Source: Lysinibacillus sphaericus OT4b.31 | GTDB taxonomy: Bacteria > Bacillota > Bacilli > Bacillales_A > Planococcaceae | Direction of reading: 5' to 3' | Assembly (NCBI RefSeq): GCF_000392615.1 | Contig: NZ_KB933398.1 | Span: forward strand, 1,118,753 to 1,182,752 | DNA length: 64,000 nt | In this document: in pieces, positions 34,509-43,557 of the stretch | Layout: every line of letters starts with the position of its first letter | How positions within the stretch are numbered: position 1 is the stretch's first letter | The notes under the pieces: model-generated | Database searches by the model: none | The model's input: only the letters and a program-made list of their open reading frames with translations | Told to the model about the DNA's origin: nothing | Made by a program: the position numbers and the translations under genes

Positions 34509-34623
34509 GTTGTGCGAGTATGAATGTGAAAAATTATATTTCCACTGGAAAATCCTGAATCTTTTGGTACTGTTTGCGTATTATTATAGTATGATGGATA
34601 AAAAGGGTTGAGGGGTTGAGAAG

Positions 34624-36120
34624 GTGAAGAAACATACACTGTTTCAGGGTGCATTAATTGCAGCGCTAGCGACGAGTGCCATTGTAGTAGTGCCAACTGC
34701 ACAGGCGGCAGCTAGCTTTAGTGATGTTGATTTTTCAAAGGAATATGGTACTGCAGTGAAGGATTTAGCTGAACGTGGTATTATCAATGGCTATGCAGAT
34801 GGCACATTTAAGCCATTCGCAGATGTGACACGAGGACAAGCAGCAAAAATCTTTGCAGGTTTATTGAACTTAGATACAAAAAAAGTGGAAGATCCTAAAT
34901 TCACCGATTTGACACCAAATGATGAATATTACGGGGCAGTTGCAGCCTTATATAATGAAGGAATTACATCAGGCTTTGCGGATGGTAGCTTTGGTGTCAA
35001 TCAACCTATTACACGTGAGCAGTTGGCAAATATGCTAACAAAAGCTTATCAATTAAATAATTACGCATACGAAACCACATTACCCTTCACTGACGTGATT
35101 AAATATTCGGAGGCTTACTATGCAGTAGGTCCTTTATATGACAATCATATTACCAAGGGTGTCACAGAGACGACATTTGGTTTAAAAGAAACCGTAAAGC
35201 GTTCTCAGCTGGCTTTATTTATAAATCGCATTGAGGCAATGCAGGCTAGTCGTGTCTTCCAAGAATTTAAAACACAAGACTTTGGAGCCGATTATCTCGA
35301 GGCGTTCTCTTACAATAATTGGACGGAAGATCAGGAGCAGGAATTTTTCCGTATTTATTCTATGAATGATGGTGTGAAATTTGAGGCGTTAAGTGAGGGT
35401 TCTGGTTACTTTGTACTGACAGGCTATACAATCGATGACGAAGGAAACTATGAAGTAGTCGAATCTCAAAAATATAAGATTGTGATTACAAAAGTAGATG
35501 GGCAGTTGCAAATGACTTGCCAGCAAACAGATGAAATAGCACCGAGCACATCGCTGTTTTTTGAAGCAGATTTAGGCTTTAATCCAAAGCATATTAAGTT
35601 AACAACTGCGGCAGGTCACGCAGTAAGTGATAAAGTTTACGCCTATCAGCCTTTTGAATTTGACGGTTGGGATGAAGGAAGTATTCCAAAAGGGGCAAGT
35701 TATGCGCTGAAGTTAATGCAGGCGGGTGATTATATTGCTACATTCTCTGATGATGCGGGGAAATCAGTCCGTGTAGGCATTCATGCCGAAACAGACGGTT
35801 ATGATTTATATACATCGCATGCAGTTGAAAAAAGTAGTGTGTTCATTCCAACAAGTGAAGTGGGCTTTGCTGTGACTGATTATAAAATTGAGCAATATAC
35901 AGGTGCTGTACATGATCATAAAATCATTGATGTTACTTCTTCACCAGATGGTGTAACCGTCAACAGAGCAGGCAAAGGAGATGCCATCTTTGCTATTCGT
36001 CTAATTGGAGCAAAAGGGGAAAAGCTATACATGCACGGCATGATCTACGAGTTAAGTGGTGTAACGTCGATGTACTATGAGCTGTCTACAGAGAAGGAAA
36101 TGAATGGATCATTCAGATAA
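34624..36120 (+). CDS. SLH-domain exported protein, 498 aa, unknown C-terminal region
   Basis: A signal peptide (ends TAQAA, about residue 30) precedes three SLH domains at about 30-210 (INGYADGTFKPFADVTRGQ, SGFADGSFGVNQPITREQ, KGVTETTFGLKETVKRSQ). The remaining 290 residues are beta-rich, with no catalytic motif I recognise. The protein should sit on the wall polymer. Start GTG 34624 is preceded by GAGAAGG. It is the first gene of the long SLH island. SLH-1 and -2 keep the ITRG/VTRG motif, and SLH-3 has VKRS. Confidence 0.82.
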   Translation: MKKHTLFQGALIAALATSAIVVVPTAQAAASFSDVDFSKEYGTAVKDLAERGIINGYADGTFKPFADVTRGQAAKIFAGLLNLDTKKVEDPKFTDLTPNDEYYGAVAALYNEGITSGFADGSFGVNQPITREQLANMLTKAYQLNNYAYETTLPFTDVIKYSEAYYAVGPLYDNHITKGVTETTFGLKETVKRSQLALFINRIEAMQASRVFQEFKTQDFGADYLEAFSYNNWTEDQEQEFFRIYSMNDGVKFEALSEGSGYFVLTGYTIDDEGNYEVVESQKYKIVITKVDGQLQMTCQQTDEIAPSTSLFFEADLGFNPKHIKLTTAAGHAVSDKVYAYQPFEFDGWDEGSIPKGASYALKLMQAGDYIATFSDDAGKSVRVGIHAETDGYDLYTSHAVEKSSVFIPTSEVGFAVTDYKIEQYTGAVHDHKIIDVTSSPDGVTVNRAGKGDAIFAIRLIGAKGEKLYMHGMIYELSGVTSMYYELSTEKEMNGSFR

Positions 36121-36175
36121 TTAATAGGAAAATGCTGATAGAATCCGATAACAATAGAAGTATCTATATGAACCC

Positions 36176-36298
36176 GTTGATTTCCACTCCGGCGGACGCT
36201 TTTCGCGGGCATGGCTTCAGTCTCCTCGTCACTCCGCTCCTGCGGGGCCTTCAGTTCATGCTTTTCCCGCAGAAGTCGCCGACTGCGCGCCAATCAAC
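36176..36298 (-). repeat. MITE/REP-like repeat, copy 1 (complete)
   Basis: A 123-base GC-rich element bounded by GTTGATT and AATCAAC inverted ends. Inside are GGCGGACGCTTTTCGCGGGC and CTTCAGTCTCCTCGTC. The same sequence returns, in the opposite orientation, at 51940-52005 and 63505-63592, and as a diverged copy at 36477-36609. It is non-coding. From memory, similar elements are scattered through Bacillaceae genomes. Confidence 0.8.
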
Positions 36299-36316
36299 TA
36301 GTGTACGTCTAATTAC

Positions 36317-36354
36317 AAAAGGTATTTGCAATGTAATCTATCCGAATACCTTTT
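36317..36354. other. Hairpin GGTATT...AATACC, copy 1
   Basis: AAAAGGTATT (36317-36326) and AATACCTTTT (36345-36354) form a 10-base stem with an 18-base loop. A matching stem with a similar loop is at 63199-63232. It could act as a terminator, but upstream is the MITE-like repeat rather than a gene. Confidence 0.55.
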
Positions 36355-36476
36355 GGCGTTTTTGAAGGTGCATTTCAAGTTGTTCACGTGCATTGATTTT
36401 ATTTTTCGTCCTCATGTTTATTATCCCTCAAGTATTATTAGTAAGTTAGAAGCAGAATAGGCTATCAGTAGGCGAT

Positions 36477-36609
36477 GTTGATTGGAGTGGAAGGCGCGAC
36501 ACTCCTGCAGGAACTGCACGTGCGGAAAATCCATTTTTGCGGCGACTTCGCCGCAAAAATTAGTTGGAGCCGTGCCTGCGGAAAGGGAGCGCCTGGAACG
36601 GAAATCAAC
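36477..36609 (+). repeat. MITE/REP-like repeat, copy 2 (diverged, with internal hairpin)
   Basis: It begins GTTGATTGGAGTGGAAGGC and ends GAACGGAAATCAAC. The centre carries a perfect palindrome, TTTTTGCGGCG-ACTT-CGCCGCAAAAA at 36535-36560. Inverted GTTGATT ends match copy 1. Confidence 0.75.
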
Positions 36610-36677
36610 GGTTTCTTACAATGTATTCAAAAAGAAAAAAGACTGGTAACAAACTCAATTTTTTGAGTTTGTCTAAA

Positions 36678-36720
36678 ATATAAAAACCTCCCCACAAACA
36701 CGGGGAGGTTTTTATATTTT
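36678..36720. terminator. Bidirectional terminator at the end of the yknX-like gene
   Basis: AAAACCTCCCC and GGGGAGGTTTT flank an 8-base loop, with A/T-rich runs on both sides. The right edge touches the yknX-like stop codon. Confidence 0.9.
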
Positions 36721-37975
36721 AGAAGACGATGTATTTTACATAGTCTTTCCAGCCAATTTCTTTGAAATGTTGCCACTCAATTTTTTCTAAAGGCATTGTA
36801 CGGAAGGAACGCGCTAATATATTGCGCTTTTCATTTGTTATGATTGGTGTCCCTTCATCCATGTAGCCAGTAAAGATAGTAGAGTTTGCCGTCTTAAATG
36901 CAACATCAATGTCCTCAAGACGAATTTTGCCGTCTTCATCGAGAATATAAACACGGTGTACACCATTTTTTGGCGTTCTTACCCAAGCGGATTTCACCTT
37001 ATATGCATCCAATGCTTCATTTACAATAATAGAAGCTTTGCCGACAGTTGAGAAGGGAATGTCAGCTAGAATATCATCCGGCTGTAGTGTTACTTCATAG
37101 CTTGAAGGCTTTGGTAGCTTTACAGATTTAGCTAGTTCATTGGCCCATGTAGTTTCATTGTTTGTGGCAATCATTTGTTTTGCAAGTACAAGACCTGAAA
37201 GTTTATCCTTAAAATGTTGTAAGTCAAAATTAACAGTTTGTCCAGCCATGACCTGTTGCCACTCATCCTCTGATAAATAAGCGAACATGGCTTTTTCTGA
37301 AGAGTAAATTTCAAAAGTCACTGTTCCGGCATCTTCTGTTATTTTGGAAATAACACCGTCAACAGGGCTAATAACACCTTGGCGTGCCTGAATTTGGGCA
37401 ATTTGAGCATCCATTAGCGCTACTTGACGAGTTGCCTCAGCAATATGACGATTTAAAATGGCAACAGCTGTTGATGGAGAATTTTGTTGAGCCAATTCTA
37501 ATTTGACATTGACATTCAATTTATCACTCAGCTGATCGGTATTGATAGAGCTTTTTGGATCAGAAGCCCCACCGAAATCTGATTCTATTTGAGCTAATGC
37601 CGATTCTAAATCGCTTAGTTCCGTTTCATAAGCAGAGCGCTCAGCCTCGAGCTTCGTTAATTCTTCATCAACTTCCTCTGTCTTATATGTAGCCAGTACA
37701 TCCGTTGCGTGTATTTCCTGTCCGCGTTTTACGTTTACTGCGGATAGACTTTTTGCTTCTGCAGAAATTGTATAGGTTTCTGCTGGGGCTACTATAGCAT
37801 CCTTTTTGACTGTTTCTACACGGTCGCCAGTCGTAGCCCTTTGAAATTCACCGATAAAGTACGAACGTGCGACCTTGCTATCAGCCTTGAAAACAAAATA
37901 CGCATTTACGCCAATTAACAGCGCTATCACAATGATACTCAAGCTTGTCCAAGGTCTGGATTTAATAAAACGCAT
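36719..37975 (-). CDS. HlyD/YknX-like membrane fusion protein
   Basis: A 418-residue membrane-anchored adaptor. One N-terminal transmembrane helix (about 10-30) is followed by a barrel/lipoyl half-motif (SAVNVKRGQEIHATDVLATY), a long coiled-coil hairpin (EELTKLEAERSAYETELSDL) and a second lipoyl half (QGVISPVDGVISKITEDAGT), then a C-terminal beta domain. Such proteins link transporters to the extracellular face. Its partner upstream is a Yip1-type membrane protein, giving the YknW-YknX combination seen in the B. subtilis Ykn system, which protects against the SDP toxin. No ABC subunits (YknY/Z) are in the window. ATG 37975 overlaps the upstream stop (TGATG); ATG 37978 is also possible. Confidence 0.78.
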   Translation of the reverse strand: MRFIKSRPWTSLSIIVIALLIGVNAYFVFKADSKVARSYFIGEFQRATTGDRVETVKKDAIVAPAETYTISAEAKSLSAVNVKRGQEIHATDVLATYKTEEVDEELTKLEAERSAYETELSDLESALAQIESDFGGASDPKSSINTDQLSDKLNVNVKLELAQQNSPSTAVAILNRHIAEATRQVALMDAQIAQIQARQGVISPVDGVISKITEDAGTVTFEIYSSEKAMFAYLSEDEWQQVMAGQTVNFDLQHFKDKLSGLVLAKQMIATNNETTWANELAKSVKLPKPSSYEVTLQPDDILADIPFSTVGKASIIVNEALDAYKVKSAWVRTPKNGVHRVYILDEDGKIRLEDIDVAFKTANSTIFTGYMDEGTPIITNEKRNILARSFRTMPLEKIEWQHFKEIGWKDYVKYIVF

Positions 37976-38652
37976 CATCCTAACCCCCTTGTAATCCATT
38001 CCTGTAATGGTAAAACGCTAATCATGCCAACAAATACCGCCATTATCACTTGTATCACGATAATTTTCGCTAATAATGCTTTACGATCTGACTCTTCTTC
38101 CCATTTAGAAAGAAATGTGAATTGTACAATAATCGTTAGAACAGTTACGACCGTCAACTGATTGATGACAAACAATACAACATCTGTATCCATGAATTGT
38201 TGAGCAATTGGTGCAAGTGAAAAGAATGAGAATGTTGTAGAGTATCCAACTCCGTAGAACACAGCAAATAAAATTGCCTTTTCAATAAGTAAAAATACCA
38301 TTACATGAAGTTGTACTTTTTGAATCCATTTGTAAGGGATATCAGTTAATAGATATAACATGTATGTAACGCCGTAATATTGGAAGCAATAATACAGGAT
38401 TCCCCAGGCAACAGCACCTACCATTGATAGAAGTCGAGCTGTGTAATATTCATCCTGATTATTCATGGCAAATAAAGTGGTTAAGCTTTCTGTACCCATG
38501 CCCCAAAACTCTCTTACGGCAAATAGAAGGATAAAGAGCACAAAAACGGTTAATGATCGTTTTTTATATCCTCGTATTTCGCCTCCCCCGACTGCTTGTG
38601 TAAAGTTAACGGGATGCGTTAAGCTATGCCAAAACTTATAGTGATAAAACAT
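37975..38652 (-). CDS. Yip1-domain membrane protein (YknW-like)
   Basis: A 225-residue protein with five or so transmembrane helices (for example SLTVFVLFILLFAVREFW and LLAKIIVIQVIMAVFVGMIS). The soluble N-terminus FYHYKFWHSLTHPVNFT resembles the Yip1/YknW family. The frame opens at 38697, but GGGAG is correctly spaced for ATG 38652. It ends overlapping the YknX-like start, so the two are translationally coupled. Role inferred: assembly partner of the HlyD-like protein in export or self-protection. Confidence 0.7.
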   Translation of the reverse strand: MFYHYKFWHSLTHPVNFTQAVGGGEIRGYKKRSLTVFVLFILLFAVREFWGMGTESLTTLFAMNNQDEYYTARLLSMVGAVAWGILYYCFQYYGVTYMLYLLTDIPYKWIQKVQLHVMVFLLIEKAILFAVFYGVGYSTTFSFFSLAPIAQQFMDTDVVLFVINQLTVVTVLTIIVQFTFLSKWEEESDRKALLAKIIVIQVIMAVFVGMISVLPLQEWITRGLG

Positions 38653-39071
38653 ATATAGCTCCCTTTCTAAATTGCATATTAAAGATGTAGTATACACCTA
38701 GTTACTGGAAAATAATATAGTATAATTGCTGATTTTTTAAAGTAATTCCCTCCATAAAGTGCATCTTTAATGAGGCGCTTAAGAGGTTACTACTTCTACT
38801 TGCACGTTCGGCTTTCTTGAGTGTTTTCAACATCAAAAGATTGGGATACATGCACATAAAACAATTATATAGTATCCTAACGATAACTTCCTATAAAAAG
38901 CCTATTCCATCTAAAAATAGCAATTAACTGTAAGTTAGTAAAGGTTGTGAGTAAGTTTAAGAGAATAGCTTGAAATCAAGTAAATAGCACCGATACTAAA
39001 GTAAGTACATTCAAATAAATGATACATATCTATATTTCTATATATAACGAAAATAAGAAAGGGTGGACATT
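38653..39071. other. Intergenic region before the helical-repeat protein gene
   Basis: A divergent promoter region with no convincing ORF; AT-rich. AATAATATAGTATAAT at about 38709 (on the plus strand) may hold -10 elements. No obvious hairpins or repeats are seen. Confidence 0.4.
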
Positions 39072-42000
39072 TTGAAAAAACCATTAAAAGTGGGCGTATT
39101 AACAAGTCTATTACTAGCACCGGCAGCGCTTGCCAACGCTCAAGAAGTTGCTACGCAACCCCATGCAACACAAGGAGAGCAAGTTGCCTATGTTAATGTG
39201 GTAGCATCAACTGACACGAGAGAAAAAACAATTGCTCAATTCGGCAAACTATCTGAAACATCAAGTACCAATGACATGATCATCGCAAAAGGAGATGTCG
39301 CGGTTTTAAGTACGACAGGTTTCAATGCTGACGAAATTAAATTTATTACAGCAAAGTATACTTATATTGAAAGTCAACGAACGCAATTAGACAAATTAAA
39401 GGCAATAGGTACACGTATTAATGCATTATCTTATACAAGTAAAACGTTTGTGGAGGAAGTGACAAATGTTCATAAGGATTACGTTGCTTTTTTAGGTTCA
39501 GAGACAAGCCCTGATGCAGGCACCTATTTACATGTCCAAGGAACTTTCGAGAATGCTGTTAATACAGCTCTTGCTTCACCGAATGCAAATGGCATCGTGC
39601 CATCTATACGCGGTACAGCCCTTCAATATGGCCATAAGGAAGCTGAACGGAATAATTATTTTAAAAAGAACGGTACAGATATTGCGAAGCTTGTAAAAAT
39701 GAATGAAGATGTTACGACAGCAAGTGTAACAATTAAAAATTTAGAGGATTTTATCATGGTGTTAGAAAACTCGGCATCATCCTCTACTCAGATTGCGGAA
39801 GCGGCTGCTAAAGTAACGACTAGCTTTAGCACACTTACGACTGACCAAAAGAAAATTATCACAGCCCATAATCCAAATAATGCAGCGGTGACGCCCTATA
39901 AAAAATACACGGATTCGATAGCTAACTTGTCGTCAGCTGACCAGGTAGTTGCTAGTATTACGCAGCTAACTACAAAAAAACCAGAAGACTTTACTTCTGC
40001 AACAAGCTTCGTTGGTGCTGTAGCAACAATTGAAACAGCTTATAACAAATTAGATGCAGACTCAAAACGTTTAGTAACAAATTACGATGCATTTAAGCTA
40101 TATCAAGATGTTGCAAATGTTTCCAAGCAAATTTCAGCACTGCGTATTTCAAGTGATGCTGCTTATCGTAAAGCAGTGAAGGATGCAACAGTAGCACTTA
40201 ATAATCTAGTTCCAGATAAAAAGGATTTTGTGAAAAATATCGCAGATTTGGACTTGGCTGAAGAAAATATTGCTGCAGCAGAGGTGATTGAGGGGCTTAT
40301 TACTGGAATTGCCACAGCTACAGATAAACTTACACAAATTGAGCAAGCCCGTACGGCATACAATACACCTGTAGCTCCAGAAGGTAAGAAAATTGATGCG
40401 GCAAGTGTGAAGAAAATCGTTAATAATTTATCAGAGTTAACGAGTTGGGAAAAGTCACATAAAGCAGTGTTAAATGTCATTGCTCTTGTCGAGAAGCTAG
40501 ATCCAGCAGCAAAGGATTATACAAAAAAAGCGAAAGCTGCGAACACGGCTTACTTAAAGCTCGATGGTACGAAGCGTGAATATGTGAAAAACTACAAAAA
40601 CTTGAAAGACCAAGTGGAAGCAATGAACGTAGTGGCACAAATTATGGCCTTAAACACTTCGCAGAAAACGTATAAAGAGACAGTCGAAACATTGACACAA
40701 GTCTTCGCGAGTTTATCTGACGAAGCCAAAAAACTAGTAACAAATTCTCGAGACCTTGAAACAGCGAAAGGCTATATTGCAACAGCAAAGGGATTTGATG
40801 ATCGTGTACTTGCATTAGCAAACGAGCCTGATACTACATTTGTAGCGAAGGTAGCTGCACTCACTGCAGAATATAAAACGATGGACAAAAATCCGAAAAA
40901 GTTAGTGACGCAATACAAAACATTATCGACATACGAGAAAAACAATGCCAATGTTGTGAAAGTGATTAATTTAATTGCAGCATTGAATCCAACGAATAAA
41001 GACTATACAAAAAAGGTTTTAGCAGCACGTAAAGCTTACAATGCATTAGATCCAGCATCTCAAAAACGTGTGACGAACTATGCACAGTTAACAACAGTCG
41101 AAGATGTTGCCACTTTAATTGGTTTAATTGAAACATTGAAACCTACAAGTAAGACATTCTTAAATGATTTAAAATCAGCGCGCACAAATTATGATGCTTT
41201 GCCTCCAGAGAAGCAACAGGCTGTCATTAACTATGAAAAGCTTGTAACAGCGGAAACTGAGCTATCATCTGCACATACAGTGATCACAATGATAGATGCA
41301 GCATTACCGGAGGATGCAGACTATTTAACAAAGCTTATGAATGCTCGAGTAGCTTACGATAAACTATCATCAGGGCAAAAAAAGCTTGTAGCTAATATAA
41401 AGACATTAACGGACAGAGAAAAACAAGTGAAGCCTATTTTAAATGTCATGGTGCAAATTGATGGTTTAGAACCAGGTTCAAGTAGCTTTGTCAGTAAGGT
41501 AAATGCTGCGCGTAAAGCATACGATAAGTTAACAAAGGACCAAAAGAATTACGTTCATAATATCGCAACGTTACAAAGCTATGAACCAACTGCCAAAGTT
41601 ATGGAGCTGATTGGTAAGTTAAGAGCGTCTAGTAAAACCTTCCATACAGATACGACGCAAGCACGTGCACTATATGATGCGTTAAGCAAGGACATGCAAC
41701 AATATGTTACAAACTATCACTTATTACAAGCTGCTGAAACAAGTATTTTAGGTGCTGGCAATGTTCAACGAATGATTGATGAACTGCCTTCAGTTGAGCC
41801 TCATCAATATGTAAAACGCATTGAAGAGATTCGTGCGGCCTATAATGCACTACCAAAAGATCAGCAATCTGCTGTCGAAAATTATAAAACGTTACAAGAG
41901 CAAGAAAAAATTATAAAGCCTGTTATTAGCATTGTGCAAGAGATTGATAAGCTCATGACATCTAAAAATATGGACAGTCAATATCAAAAGATTTTAAATT

Positions 42001-42572
42001 CATATGAGAAGCTTTCTGCAACTCAACGTAGATATGTCTATAATGAGCAACTACTCCTATCATTAGATAATGTGATTAAGGTTTATAAGAGCATTGCTGC
42101 ACTAAAGCCAAGTGACAAAATGTACTTTGGGATGGTTGAGTCAGTGCGTAGAGACTACGATAGCTTAAGTACAACAGATAAGCAGAGGGTGTCTAATTAT
42201 TCTATCCTGCTAGAGGCAGAGAAAAGCATGAGTGAAGTAAAAAAAGTTGTGGAGTTAATAGCGGGCCTATCTCCAACATCAAGCACATATATACAAGATG
42301 TAGCCAATGCTGTAGCAGCATATAAGGCATTGGATTCGAAAGTAAGAGGACAAGTTCTCAACTATGACGCTTTGAAGAAAGCAGAAAAAGATGTAGCAGC
42401 TGTTTTAAAAGTTGTCAATGCGATTGCCGAACTAGATCCAGATGCTAAATCATTTGAAAAGAAAGTAACGGCTGCACAAAAACTATATAGTGCACTTACA
42501 CTTGAACAACAGGATTTAGTGTATAATTACCGTATTTTGCAGGATCATTTAAGAGCATTAGGATTAGACTAA
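39072..42572 (+). CDS. Exported protein with about 15 tandem helical-hairpin repeats
   Basis: The 1166-residue product begins at TTG 39072 (MKKPLKVGVLTSLLLAPAAL then ANA; signal peptide), with GGGTGG upstream. After about 220 residues of unique sequence it consists of roughly 15-17 tandem units of about 68-72 residues. Each follows the pattern V..I..L.P....Y...V..AR.AY..L....+..V.NY..L...E. Examples are ARKAYNALDPASQKRVTNYA and ARKAYDKLTKDQKNYVHNIA. It has no SLH domain, LPXTG or other anchor. It would form a long rod of helical pairs outside the cell. I do not recognise a named family. It lies within the SLH island and has its own terminator. Confidence 0.8.
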   Translation: MKKPLKVGVLTSLLLAPAALANAQEVATQPHATQGEQVAYVNVVASTDTREKTIAQFGKLSETSSTNDMIIAKGDVAVLSTTGFNADEIKFITAKYTYIESQRTQLDKLKAIGTRINALSYTSKTFVEEVTNVHKDYVAFLGSETSPDAGTYLHVQGTFENAVNTALASPNANGIVPSIRGTALQYGHKEAERNNYFKKNGTDIAKLVKMNEDVTTASVTIKNLEDFIMVLENSASSSTQIAEAAAKVTTSFSTLTTDQKKIITAHNPNNAAVTPYKKYTDSIANLSSADQVVASITQLTTKKPEDFTSATSFVGAVATIETAYNKLDADSKRLVTNYDAFKLYQDVANVSKQISALRISSDAAYRKAVKDATVALNNLVPDKKDFVKNIADLDLAEENIAAAEVIEGLITGIATATDKLTQIEQARTAYNTPVAPEGKKIDAASVKKIVNNLSELTSWEKSHKAVLNVIALVEKLDPAAKDYTKKAKAANTAYLKLDGTKREYVKNYKNLKDQVEAMNVVAQIMALNTSQKTYKETVETLTQVFASLSDEAKKLVTNSRDLETAKGYIATAKGFDDRVLALANEPDTTFVAKVAALTAEYKTMDKNPKKLVTQYKTLSTYEKNNANVVKVINLIAALNPTNKDYTKKVLAARKAYNALDPASQKRVTNYAQLTTVEDVATLIGLIETLKPTSKTFLNDLKSARTNYDALPPEKQQAVINYEKLVTAETELSSAHTVITMIDAALPEDADYLTKLMNARVAYDKLSSGQKKLVANIKTLTDREKQVKPILNVMVQIDGLEPGSSSFVSKVNAARKAYDKLTKDQKNYVHNIATLQSYEPTAKVMELIGKLRASSKTFHTDTTQARALYDALSKDMQQYVTNYHLLQAAETSILGAGNVQRMIDELPSVEPHQYVKRIEEIRAAYNALPKDQQSAVENYKTLQEQEKIIKPVISIVQEIDKLMTSKNMDSQYQKILNSYEKLSATQRRYVYNEQLLLSLDNVIKVYKSIAALKPSDKMYFGMVESVRRDYDSLSTTDKQRVSNYSILLEAEKSMSEVKKVVELIAGLSPTSSTYIQDVANAVAAYKALDSKVRGQVLNYDALKKAEKDVAAVLKVVNAIAELDPDAKSFEKKVTAAQKLYSALTLEQQDLVYNYRILQDHLRALGLD

Positions 42573-42574
42573 TG

Positions 42575-42611
42575 AATGAAAAGAGGGTTAGCTCCTCTTT
42601 TCATTTTTTTC
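42575..42611 (+). terminator. Terminator of the helical-repeat gene
   Basis: ATGAAAAGAGG and CCTCTTTTCAT form a stem with a 7-base loop, then TTTTTTT. Confidence 0.92.
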
Positions 42612-42669
42612 TACTAATCTGCGTATTTCACTACGATATTAGTATTTAAATAGGAAGAGGCGAGGGAAA

Positions 42670-43329
42670 ATGAGAAAAAAGCAATCGCGTCTAGCGTGGG
42701 CACTCTCAACAGCTGCAGTGGTGGCACCCTGTGTTGCAGTGTTACCTACTGAAGCGGCTACAATGCCATTTACAGATATTAAAAACAACGGTAGCGAGAC
42801 TGAGCTTTACAACGCGGTTAGTGAATTGTATAGACAGGGAATTGTCTTTGGTACGACTTCTACTACGTTTAGCCCTTATCAAAATTTGACACGTGGAGAA
42901 GCTGCCTATTTTTTAGCAGAAGCGCTAAAATTAGATACGAAAAATGTAACAGATCCTGGCTTTAAAGATGTACCAACTTCTCATAAGTATTATGGACATA
43001 TCGCAGCCCTTGCCGCACATGGCATTATCCAAAAAGCTACAAATTATAATCCGAATAATGATATGAAGCGTAGTCAAATGGCGAAGATTCTAACGCTGGG
43101 TTTTGATTTACAGCAGGCAACAACTTTGTCGGCGCCTTTTGCAGATTTTACGGAAAATGTTGAAACCAATCGTTACATTCAAACGTTATTGAATTATGGT
43201 ATTACCGAAGGGACCAGTTCGACAACGTTTTCACCTTATACAGATGTTCGACGTGGACAAATGGCTTTATTCCTTTATCGCGCCTTACAAAAAAACGACC
43301 AGAATTTATATATTGTTAGTGTAGAATAG
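42670..43329 (+). CDS. Minimal SLH protein (three SLH domains only)
   Basis: The 219-residue product is a signal peptide (ends PTEAA, about residue 31) and three SLH domains filling the rest (NLTRGEAAYFLAEALKLD, DMKRSQMAKILTLGFDL, DVRRGQMALFLYRAL). No other domain is attached, so it can do little but coat the wall polymer or compete with other SLH proteins for it. AAGAGGCGAGGG precedes the ATG. A strong terminator follows. Confidence 0.85.
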   Translation: MRKKQSRLAWALSTAAVVAPCVAVLPTEAATMPFTDIKNNGSETELYNAVSELYRQGIVFGTTSTTFSPYQNLTRGEAAYFLAEALKLDTKNVTDPGFKDVPTSHKYYGHIAALAAHGIIQKATNYNPNNDMKRSQMAKILTLGFDLQQATTLSAPFADFTENVETNRYIQTLLNYGITEGTSSTTFSPYTDVRRGQMALFLYRALQKNDQNLYIVSVE

Positions 43330-43335
43330 TAAGAT

Positions 43336-43381
43336 AAAAAAACACTCTGTGGTAATAAATTACCTGTTAGAGTGTTTTTTA
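43336..43381 (+). terminator. Terminator of the minimal SLH gene
   Basis: AAAAAACACTCT and AGAGTGTTTTTT form a long stem with a 20-base loop. Confidence 0.85.
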
Positions 43382-43557
43382 AAATTATTATAGGAAAAAA
43401 TCGGTAATAATGGTATGTTTATATATGGTCTAGACGGGTATGGACCATCACAGAGATTTTGGAAATTTGATGTTTTTAGCTTGTCGATTAACCTGTGAAT
43501 CTCAATCCACTATTCATACATACAGAAAAAAATTTAGTACATAAAGGGGAGGTAGCG

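Noticed and set aside
38653..39071. Riboswitch or regulatory RNA ahead of the helical-repeat gene
   Set aside because: I looked for stems and conserved riboswitch cores in the 420-base gap and found none worth reporting.
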